Shown: piece after piece, positions 25,824 through 38,147 of the stretch
Layout of the letters: the number at the start of each line of letters is the position of its first letter
How positions within the stretch are numbered: position 1 is the first letter of the stretch
Origin: Chondrilla cf. caribensis
Lineage: Eukaryota > Porifera > Demospongiae > Chondrillida > Chondrillidae
Reading direction: 5' to 3'
DNA: 64,000 bases
NCBI GenBank assembly: GCA_964020155.1
Contig: OZ026561.1
Coordinates: 1,985,547 to 2,049,546, forward strand
The notes under the pieces: generated by a model
The model's input: only the letters and a program-made list of their open reading frames with translations
Database searches by the model: none
What the model was told of the DNA's origin: nothing
Translations under genes and position numbers: made by a program

Positions 25824-28800
25824 TGTGTGTGCTTGTGAGTGCATGTGTGTATATACGTATATTAGTATATGTGTTTTGTGTGTGTGCTTGTGCGTACTTG
25901 TGCATACGTGTGCGCGTGTGTGTGTGTATGTGTGTGTAATGACTTTTTTAACTGACATGACATAATAAAGGTATAAAAACATTTTTTCAGTAACCATACA
26001 AAACACATAATATTTTATTATTCATATTAATCCCTATAAACACAACATGATATTCATCTCCTCCACTTCAATTTGCAGATGTGTGCTACTGTCCAAACCC
26101 TCCTCTGTACAGTCTCATTTCTGGTTGCAATGGCACTGACATTGTTGGAGATACTGTTGAATACTTCTGTAGAAGTGGCTACTACTTGGTGGGTGCTAGT
26201 ACTAGAACATGCCAAACTGGTGGTAACTGGACTGGAAGTGCACCGACCTGTGAGAAAGGTGTGACTCTTACATAAACATCAGTGAAGCAATCAATTTCCG
26301 TTTTAGCCTCTTTTTCATCACATGTGTAGAAGCCTCATGTTCCTGTCCTCCTGTTCCAACCAACGGATCAAGGAACTGTAGTGGAAACAATGAAGTAGCT
26401 GCTTATAGTGGATTGCATTATAAGTGTAACAGTGGATATCATGTTGTTGGTGATGAGTACAGAACATGTCATCCTAGTGGGAATTGGACTGGGAGTGATC
26501 CATCTTGTGAAAGAGGTGACTAGAGTGAGAGCTTTAGATTTTTAAGGCTGACTACACAAGGAATATTAGATTAGAGTGAGAGCTTTAAATTAATAAGGGT
26601 GTCTGCACAATTAATATTTAATTAGTTGAAGTAGTGACCCTGGCTGTTAATTCTTCACGTGGGGATGATTTGATACACAGTGCATTAAATCTATATTTAT
26701 TCATAAAATAGCAGTAAATGTTATTGTAGATTTGTCATTATAACATTTATAGAGTTTGCATATTATATTAATACATGAATAGTGTATCATTATACTTAGA
26801 ATGTGGCAATTAGTTCCAATCCTCTATTTCAGATATTCAATGCAAATGTCCACTTCCACCGTCCAATGCGCTTTCCAGTACATGTTCTGGTTTCGTGTCT
26901 ACCGATTATAAAGTCAAATATCACTGTATTACCAGTAATACCTACCACTTGGCTGGAGATAGGGTGAGAACTTGTCAGAATAATGGTTCCTGGACAGGCA
27001 GTAGCCCATCTTGTGTTCAAGGTAACTAGTTTATCAAAACTGTTACCAGAAGTTCCATTTCAGTACAAATGTTTATTCACCAGGTTGCCCATGTCCCTCA
27101 GCTCCTGTGAATGGCTACACCAGCTCTTGCTCTGTGTATAGACCTTACAGTACCTACTACCGGAGAAGTTATCTTTATTACTATTGCAACAGTGGCTACA
27201 GTCAATATGGAGGTAGTTCACGTAGAACATGTCAGAGTGATGGCACCTGGTCGGGGAGTGCTCCCATCTGTGTACAAAGTAAGCAAAATATATGAATACA
27301 TGATTAATAACATAATATACATGTAGTATACTTACGTATGTCCAGACACATCATTGATTGTCATTAAATTATAATTGTAGTGACTATTTTCATTAATGTA
27401 TTATAATTATCCTACTCCAAACCATCATCATACTACCTCAAGCGTCATGCTCATGTTGTAGTATATAACTATTTTTATAGACCTGGTAATCAATTGTTGG
27501 TAATAATTTGCATGTTAATCTTATATAATCAACTAATATGTATTATGTGCATATATAATATATTGCAGGTGAAATATTTCGTTCCTTACATTTCATTCTT
27601 TAGTTATCTCAAGCTATGTTGACTTTAACATGATGTTTGCTTCACACCTAACTCAATCATCTTACAACTTCATAAAAGTGGAAATTAAACTACTTTATAC
27701 CTACAATATTAGGTACCCCATGTCATTGTCCACCTGCTCCAGCTAATGGTAGGACATCCTCATGTTCTGGAACAGCCAGTGTTGGTACAAACCTTTACTA
27801 CTATTGTAACAGTGGTTTCTACCGAGAAGGAAGTAGCTATGCTAGATGTCTTCTCATTGGCAACTGGAGTGAAACACCACAGGGGGATTATAACGGACCT
27901 GGCGTTATGTGAGATTTTAGGCGATAACTGATTGGAATGTTGAGTATTTATCACCTACGTCACTACTCGCGGAGAAATGATTGCGCAATAATTTCGCTCA
28001 GGCGACGAACTCACGATAGAAGACCTGCTTCATGCAACTGCATTAATGCTGACATGCAATCAACAAACGATAAAACATTATCGCCATTTGTATTCGATGA
28101 AAATTAACGCATACGCTAAAATGAACGACTAGATTGGTCAAGGAAGCGCATAAAACATCGATAATCGAAACTAATTCGCAATTATCGCAAAGGTTTATGA
28201 TTGAATTATCTTGAAAAACGGCACGCATAATTCATTCCAGTACAAAATCAAATACATACCTTTAGGAATCTTCAAAGTTGACTTGGGTCGCAAACGATCT
28301 TCAGGAACCTTGAAAAATTCGAAGCGCCTATTGCGGACGGCTAACACGTCATAATATCTTGCGTAATAACTATAGCAACGTCACATTAAATGGCGGCTGG
28401 GAGGTAGTTTCTCAAAAACGGTGTTAGCCGCACCTGTAAATGGCCTTTTCCCCGGAATATTATGCTTTATAACGTTAGAGAAAGACATTGTCTACAATGT
28501 GACCGTGAACCAAAGCGTTATAATCAGGTACGTTGAAGTTATACGAACATTTACGCCTATTTTTCCTTCGTTTTATTCGCATTTGAGTACATTTTTGGTT
28601 ATAACTCTTGTGTTTATGATTATAACATTTTGGTTCACGGCAGATATTTAGACAATGATACGCTCTTTCATTCGATACCAATTTGAAATTCATCCAAGGC
28701 CATCTACAGGTGCGGAAAATGCGATTTTTACCCGAAAGTACAATAAATATATGGTGTGTTTACAGCTTCTTGATAGATGCTATTCGATCAATTTCTTACT

Positions 28801-31800
28801 TAGACTTTAGAAGAAGGTTTAAGTTACTAGTACATGTCAAAGAAGTGATTCAATATTATTCCTCCGCTCTATAAATGCGCTATGTTTTCGGGGTTGATAT
28901 TCGTCCGCCATTTTATTGTTATTTCGGGGGTCCGTTATAATGACCCTGTGACCAACTTGCAAGGAAAGTAAGCGTTCATGTTAGAGTAGAAAGGAAATAT
29001 GCGAGGTATTACAAAATGTACCAATTCTCGCATAAAGATTCAAGACCTATGTTCTACTTTGTCTACAAACCTAATCATATTTCAACTTTGTATTTGTAAT
29101 TGTTGGTGTAAATAATTAATGAAATAAATTTTAAATTTGTATTAATTGGTTGTATTAATTAGTTGCTAATAATCTGATGACATAAAATATATTGTACATA
29201 CAAAAATGTTTAGCCAAAATTACTTATTACTCGTGTTTACTTTCTGACACCCCAGTCAAACCATGTCCCTGTCCATCATCACCCACCAATGGCTCAATAA
29301 ACTGTAATGGATTTCATCTTGCTGGTACTGGTAGCAGAGTGACATACTCCTGTAACAGTGGTTACACCCTATCAGGAAGTAGCTATAGGACATGTCAAAA
29401 TGATGGTAATTGGAGTGGAGCAGATCCAACTTGTTCAAGACGTAGGTTTATATGTCCTACAAACATTTATTGTTAAATAAAATGCCATCATTATATTATC
29501 TATTTCATAATATTGCATAATAATTGCTATTAATTCTGCTTAGTCACTTGCTGTTGTCCATTACCTCCTTCTAATGGGTATACCAGCTCCTGTTCTGGAT
29601 TAGTGAACAACGGAGGCAATATCTATTACTACTGTAACAGTGGGTATAGTCGTAGTGGTAGCTCATACAGAACATGTCAGCTTGGTGGTTTCTGGTCAGG
29701 AAGTGCCCCATTGTGTTTAAGAAGTGAGATTATTTTTCCATCAACACATGCTATTTGTCATATTATATACCCAATTCATGTTATATATAGTTATCACCCA
29801 CTTACGAAGACCTTAGCCAAAATAGAATATGAGACCAAGGCAATGGTGAAGGGCATCAGAGTATTGGGTGATGGCTAATTTGACTTCTGCTTGCTAAGGC
29901 AGTGTGCAAAACTTCATTCCCATTGATTCGGAAGTAATATGGGTAATAATAGATTAACTGACTCCATCCAGTGGTAAATCCACATCTGGAGTATATTGCC
30001 AATTGAAATAGCCCCAGGTATAACCAACCAATGACCATAACAATGTGGGAAAATGAAGCATATCTATTCACATGACACAGTTATATATATTATGTATGTA
30101 TATTCATTATTAGATACCTGCCCCTGTCCTCCTTCTCCAAGTGGTGGATACATAACAAGCTGTTATGGGACAGATTCAGTTGGTTCCTATGTGTACTACT
30201 ACTGTAACAGTGGATATCTCTTGAAAAGTGGGGATGGTTCAAGAAAATGTCTGCTTGGAGGGAACTGGACTGGAAGTGAACCAGTTTGTGAGAAAGGTGT
30301 GTAGATGAAGACTATAATAACATATTAGCATCGAAATATCATACTTGGAATATGTTCTATCAATACAATTAAAGCATTAGCTGTATCTGGCCAATTTATA
30401 TTAATTTTATTTATTCAAATTATGTCATCAACATTGTAGGAAGTAAAAGTAATGAATCAGATGCTATACTGTCTGGAGAATTTAATTCTATAGGATATCA
30501 ATGAGATAGCATTATAATATATACATATTATTATAGTATATAATATAGTATTATAATAACTAGCTATATACATACACTTGTGCTTCTGTGATAAGATGTC
30601 ACAAATCCATATTTATAGGTGCTTATTCCAATACTGTCAAAACTGAATAAATTTGTGTATTACATATTCAAACTAAAGCTAAATCTAAAGCTAAACTAAA
30701 GCAGTTAAACTAAAATATCAATAGATATTTTTTAATTATGGGGTCTGTTCTCATTATCTGTTGCTGTTATCCATATTGTTCAATTCAATTTACAGATTTG
30801 TGCTATTGTCCATCCACTCCTATGGGTGGACTCATCTCTGGTTGCAATTTCACTGACACTATTGGAGATACTGTTGAATACTCTTGTAGACGTGGCTACT
30901 ACTTGGTGGGTGCTAGTACTAGAACATGCCAAACTGGTGGTAACTGGACAGGAACTGCACCAACCTGTGAGAAAGGTGAGACTCTTATATGAAAAATCAA
31001 TTTCAGTGTTTTACAGCCTCTCTTTCATTCCATTGTGTGTATATAGAAACCTCTTGTTCTTGTCCTCCTGCTCCAACCAATGGATCAAGGAACTGTAGTG
31101 GAAGCAATGAAGTAGCTGCTTATAGTCGTTTGTATTATAAGTGTAACAGTGGATATCATGTTGTTGGTGATGAGTACAGAACATGTCATCCTAGTGGGAA
31201 TTGGACCGGGAGTACTCCAGTTTGTGTTGAAGGTACTTATGAGTGCTTATTAACTATTCATCAATTGAAAGTGCAACTTTTGCTTTACGAGCTGGTCCAG
31301 GAATGGAATGATCTTCGGCATTCATGTCTTCAGTGTTTACTGTGATACTCAATGCATTATGTAGGAATTATTATGAAACATTACTTTTTATTTTTTAAAG
31401 TAGATTAATTGTGGAATCATGACCTCAAAGTTTTTGAATCTGATATAGCATAATCTATACCATGGTAATACTTTTCATAGAGGCACAGATTATTTAATAC
31501 TATCATCCTTTACATGGTATATTGGACCAATCTGTTTTCAATCTCCCATTCAGATATTCAATGTAAATGTCCACTTCCATCATCAAATGTTCTCACCAGT
31601 ATACATGCTCTGATTCTGTATCCACTGGATATGAAATCAAATATCACTGTATTAACAGTGACACATACAATTTGGCTGGTAATAAAGTTAGAACTTGTCA
31701 AGGAAATGGTTCCTGGACAGGAAGTGACCCATCTTGTGTTCAAGGTGTGTATTTTACCATTTATCAACCAAACAAACATTCAGAGCATCAACTGTTGTAT

Positions 31801-34800
31801 AAAAGGAAATTACATATCATCTTTCATTTCTCCACCAGGTTGTCCCTGTCCCTCTGCTCCTACAAATGGCTACACTAGTTCTTGCTCTGTGTATCATTCA
31901 TACTTTGACACCATTGCTTACTATTGTTACAGTGGATATCATCTCTACGGAGGTAGTTCCCGTAGAAGCTGTCAGCGTAATGGGAGCTGGTCTGGGAGTG
32001 ACCCCATCTGTGTTCAACGTGAGAAATTATAATGGATATGTGGCTGATATACATACATTAAATGACATACATCAGTTATCAGTTCATTAACTACATGCAG
32101 GGACTAAGTTCGGTGTATTTAGACAGTATTGGACAGTGTTATTTTTTGATTTCCCTCAGCCTAAGTGAGCTTAAGTATATCTTACTGCTTCAACTTAATA
32201 TCTACAGCTGGATTGAGCACCCTTGATATACCAATCCACAATGGATGGTGGTGGGCGCCTAGTATGGTAGCCCCAAGGGGTAAAGGCAAACCCACATTAA
32301 ATATAATTCCATAACCATAACCATAACCAATACACCTACTTTATAGGGATCCTACGCATTGGTTGAATGTCTATATAAATTGTTGAGTATTTCGTTTCTC
32401 AGGCACCCCATGTCAGTGTCCACCTGCTCCAGCTAATGGTAGAACATCCTCATGTTCTGGAACAGCCAGTGTTGGTTCAAACCTTTATTACTATTGTAAC
32501 AGTGGTTACTATCGAGTAGGAAGTAGCTTCGCTAGTTGTCTTCTTATTGGTAACTGGAGTAGGGAAGCACCAACTTGTAAGGAAAGTAAGTTTATAGGCT
32601 ACTCCTATTGCAAGTTACTGTAGAGAGACACTTGACACCTCCAAAAACAGAAACCAACAGTTATTTATTTGTTTATTTGACTTATTATAGCTACTGTAAC
32701 AATCATCTATCACAAATATTGCATATATTGGGTGTGAACATAGAAATGCAAATGTGTATTATTAACCCACTGCTGATAAGGCAAACGAATTGGCATGAAC
32801 ATAATGTTTTCTATGAATATGAACTTCATATTATTTCATTGCTCCTGACACCCCAGTCAAACCATGTCCCTGTCCATCATCACCCATCGATGGCTTCACC
32901 AACTGTAATGGATCTCATCTGGCTGGTGCTGGTAGCAGAGTGACTTACTCCTGTAAAAGTGGTTACACCTTATCAGGAAGTAGCTATAGGACATGCCAAA
33001 ACACTGGGAACTGGACAGAAACTGCTCCAACTTGTTCAAAACGTAGGTTTATTGTTGCAAGTCAATTCCAGTGAATTCATTTGCTGCATTCATTATAATA
33101 AAAATTAATAATATTACATAATATATTCATATAACATATATCACATTATGGCTTTAACTGACATTGTACCAATATTATAATGAATTCTGCTCAGTCACAT
33201 GCAGTTGTCCATCTCCTCCATCTAATGGTTACACCAGCTCCTGTTCTGGAACAGCAAATAATGGAAGTGCTATCACTTACTACTGTAACAGTGGGTATAG
33301 TCTTAGTGGTAGTTCATACAGAAGATGTGAACTTGGTGGTTCCTGGTCAGGAAGTGCCCCATTGTGTTTAAGAAGTGAGATATTCCCTATAGAATCTACT
33401 TTTTGATTTATACATAATCTATTATAGGAGTACAAAATCTATGCAATTATGGTGTTTGGCATTAAGGCAACCTTCCTTCATAATTAAGTTTATTTATTTA
33501 TAATTAGATACATGTCCCTGTCCGCCTTCTCCAAGTAATGGATACATAGCAAGCTGTAATGGGACAGATCCAGTTGGCTCTCATGTATACTACTACTGTA
33601 GCAGTGGATATCTTCTGACAAGTGGAGATAGTAGACGGACATGTGTGCTGGGAGGAAACTGGACAGGAAGTGAAGCAGTTTGTGAGAAAGGTATGTGTAT
33701 AAAGACTACAATATTACCTACACGATATTATGTAATTGCTTCATTACCCTACATTTATTTATTTCCTGCCGGATGTTGTGTTATCTACACTTATATTCTC
33801 CATCAATATTGGTTTTGAGTGTAGACATATTAATGATGAAAGGTACTCTTTCATTATTGCTGCACAAATCATAGGGGATATTAATTAATTATCTGATTTG
33901 TTCGGAGTTAGTATTTAATGTACACTTTCATTAATTATCACCACCTAAATCTTCTATTCTATTATTTCTTCTTCCAAAATTAACTCTATCTCAATGTTAA
34001 TCTTGATTAAATTCATTGTTAATAAATAATGTCCAATTCAATTTACAGATGTGTGTTCCTGTCCATCACATCCTGTGAAAGGCCTCATTTCTGGTTGCAA
34101 TGTCACTGACATTGTTGGAGATACAGTTGAATACTCCTGTAGAAGTGGCTACTACTTGGTGGGTGCTAGCACTAGAACATGCCAAACTGGTGGTAACTGG
34201 ACAGGGGACACACCAACCTGTGAAAAAGGTGTGATTCTAACTTTAAGTGAAAGTATAAACTATATTAATTCAACCTTGACATCCACTTACAATAGATAAG
34301 TCTTGTTCCTGTCCTCCTGCTCCAACCAATGGATCAAGGAACTGTAGTGGAAGCAATGAAGTAGCTGCTGCTTATAGTCATTTGTATTATAAGTGTAACA
34401 GTGGATACCATGTTGTTGGTGATGAGTACAGAACATGTCATCCTAGTGGGAATTGGACTGGGAGTACTCCAGTCTGTGTCAAAGGTATTCTAATAATATT
34501 ATTATTATGATAAAGTGAGGTGGATTCTATCCAATATTCTTGGACATAACATTACCCAGATATTCAATGTCAATGTCCACTACCACCATCCTTTGGTGGC
34601 ACTAGTGCATGCTCTGGTTATGCATCACCTGGATATGAAGTCAGTTACTACTGTACTGGTGAATACAGCCTAGCTGGTGCTAAAACTAGGACCTGCCAAA
34701 GAAATGGATCTTGGACAGAAATGAGCCCATCTTGTATTAAAGGTGAAATGAATGTATTAACATAATCTTAGACTCACGGAATTTCTTTCACTAATTCTGT

Positions 34801-37800
34801 ATGTAATTACCATTTTACATTTTATTGAGATGACTTGGTATCTAATCCTGAGTGGATCTCTTTTGTACCCAAATAATAGGTTGTTCCTGTCCTACATTAT
34901 ACAACGGGTACACATCAAACTGTACTATGTACCAAAAATATGGTAATTTTGTAAGTTACTATTGTCAAAGTGGATATCATCTAGTTGGAAGTAGCAATGG
35001 AACCTGTCAGTCTGACGGCTCCTGGTCACCAAGCCCTCCAACCTGTGTGAGACGTGAGTTTAGCTATTACTTTTACACTTTTCATATGCCAATGGTCATG
35101 TTATTATGCTATTAAATACATAGGTACCCCTTGCTTATGTCCGAGGCAGCCAAATGGCTACACATCCAACTGTTCTCAAACTGCCACTGTTGGATCACAC
35201 ATCAATTACTATTGCAATAGCGGGTACTATCTCACTGGAGGTACCTCTGCCACTTGTCTACCTTACGGCAATTGGACTGCAAACCCTGTGTGCGAGAAAG
35301 GTATGCATGTGTAATATATATGCATATTGTGGATTATTAATAACTTGAAATTTCCATAATTCTTTATTCTCTTATTCACCAAATGCTAGTCAAACCGTGT
35401 CCCTGCCCATCACCCCCCACCAATGGTTCTGTAGACTGTAATGAAACTCATCTTTCTGGCACTGGTAGAAGAGTGACATACTCCTGTAACAGAGGGTACA
35501 CCTTATCAGGAAGTAGCTATAGGACATGTCAAGTTAATGGCAATTGGACAGAGAAAGCTCCAACTTGTGTGAAAGGTACATGTATATGATTTTCTATTGA
35601 TAACTTTTAGCAAATAATAATTCAATTTTCTAAAGTTAAATTAAAGCTGAACCTGATACAAGTTTTAACATTAATATGTGGTGTAATTGCCACAGCGTTC
35701 ATTAAACAATTTTATTATAATTGTCATGTCATTTTTTTAAGGTTGCATTTGTCCATTATCACTGGTTAATGGCTACACAGATGACTGTCCAGGAACAAAG
35801 CCTGTTGATTCCATCTCATCATATCACTGTAATATTGGATATTCAATTTTTAGTACAAATTCTTCAAGGATTTGTCAGAGTGATGGAGAATGGTCTGGGA
35901 CTGCACCCAAGTGTGAGAAAGGTAGCACACGCATGACATTGCAATTGTATGTATTATAATTATGTGCATAATATTATCATGCCAGATATCTGTTGCATTC
36001 TTTCGTTTTATTTGTGTCAATCATCAATTCCAGGTAAAAAATGCCTAATATTCAGTATGTATAATATCTTCTTATTTGACCAGACGAGTGCCCATGTCCT
36101 CCATCTCCTGTGAATGGCTACATTGCCTCCTGTGTTGGATCAGCCCTGGTTGGAGCCTACATCCACTACTACTGTGATAGTGGGTATGAACGTGTTGGGA
36201 ACTTCATTAGATTTTGCCAAGTTGGAGCTACTTGGACAGGGAAGTCTCCTACATGTGAAAGAAGTGAGTAACTTATTAAAGTGAATTAGAACTGCCAGAT
36301 GGACAAGGAGTATATCGAATTTCTGATACCCTATTCAGGATTAAGTACTGTGTACTTCCAATTCAACATATTCTATCCTGGGTACTAAACTGTGAATTGT
36401 AGATTAATTTTCTGAATCCTGTAATGATTAGACATAATACTCAATGTGCAGTAGCTTAATGTATCGAGACATGTTTTACTAAGTTAATACTTATGGTTGG
36501 TATAATATTATGTCTATGATATACTCACATATTTATACCTGTAATATTATATGGAATTTGCATATTATATACAGTATATGCAGACAACTGCCCTTGTCCA
36601 TCCTCTCCTACTAATGGATATGTAACTGGATGTTCCGAAACAAATTCAGTTGGTTCTTATGCGTACTACTACTGCAACATCGGATATCTCCTGACAAGTG
36701 GAGATAGTCCAAGGAGATGTCTGCTTGGAGGGAACTGGACAGGAAGTGAACCAGTTTGTGAGAAAGGTGTGTGGGAGTGGATATGTGCATACCTGCATCC
36801 TGTTTATCTGTATTATACATAATTATCTCCATAATATTTATGAATATTATGGCATTTTACATTATGTGTTAATTGGTAGTACCTCTTATTTTGTGGTATA
36901 ATATCTTGTCTTCAAGCATGCACCTCAGAGCACGTCATCATTATCCTCAGGGACATAATGCGTGAATATACTATGCTATGCCAGGCATGTGTCATGAGCA
37001 ATTTGCATTCTTGTTTGTTTTCATTCGTAGTCAAATCTTGTCCCTGCCCTTCACCACCCACCAATGGTTCTGTAAACTGTAATGGATCTCATCTTGCGGG
37101 TACTGGTAGCAGAGTGACATACTCCTGTAACAGTGGTTACAACCTGTCAGGAAGTATATACAGGACCTGTCAAGCAAGTGGTAATTGGAGCCAATCACCT
37201 CCAACTTGTGTGAAAGGTAACAACCACATATCAGCTAACTTAAAACAAATGTACCAATGTACAACAATGAATGTTGCATTTGTGCATCAGCACCTCTAGA
37301 TATATATGCTGAATATGTGATGTTTTAGGAACAAAGCCTGCTGATTCCATCAATCCAATTGTATATCACTAATACTGTACGACTGAGTATTCCAATTTTT
37401 TACTCTAAAACTTCTAAATTGAGAGAATGGTCTTCAACCGTCCAAGAGTCACCTCATATTGCTTAATCACATCTGTAGGTGGCATCATCTTTTACACTGC
37501 TAGTACCACCAGTCATCATGTAGCATGTTACAGTAGTTAACAGTGACTGTAACTTGTGTGTGATATCAATACTTAAATACTTATATATATATATTGCGTA
37601 TTTACAGTGCTTTTTTATAATTGCTAGACAACTGCCCATGTCCTTCAACTCCTGTGAATGGTTACATTGCTTTTTGTGCTGGGTCAGCCCTGGTTGGAAG
37701 CTACATCCACTACTACTGTAGTATTGGGTATGAACGTGTTGGAAACTTCAGCAGAAAGTGTCAAGTTGGTGCCTCCTGGACAGGAGATACTCCTACGTGT

Positions 37801-38089
37801 GAAAAGAGTGAGTTAATGATTGAAGTGCATGGCCAATCATAATTATAGATGCTGATGACTTGTTATTACAATTTACACAATTTGCAGGCAACTGTCCTTG
37901 TCCATCCTCTCCTGCTAATGGATATACAAGTGGATGTTCTGAAACAAGTTCAGTTGGTTCTTATGTGTACTACTACTGTAACAGTGGATATCTACTGGCA
38001 AGTGGAGATAGTTCAAGGAGATGTCTGCTTGGAGGGAACTGGACAGGAAGTGAACCAGTTTGTGAGGAAGGTGTGTGTGTGTGTGTGTC

Positions 38090-38147
<58 letters not shown>

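Noticed and set aside
25302..26006. 234-codon minus-strand open frame rich in His-Thr
   Set aside because: It is the antisense of a C exon, a D exon and the (GT)n microsatellite; composition explains its length.
28421..28651. Hydrophobic 76-codon frame in the transposon, with APVNGL reminiscent of a CCP start
   Set aside because: The six-Cys pattern is absent, so the resemblance is superficial.
31514..32032. 172-codon plus-strand frame through two CCP exons
   Set aside because: It arises from the frameshifted G exon continuing through an intron into the H exon; not a real fused exon.
36611..36832. Minus-strand frame with [12 protein letters not shown] composition over a D exon
   Set aside because: Antisense shadow of the D exon; all D exons give similar antisense frames.
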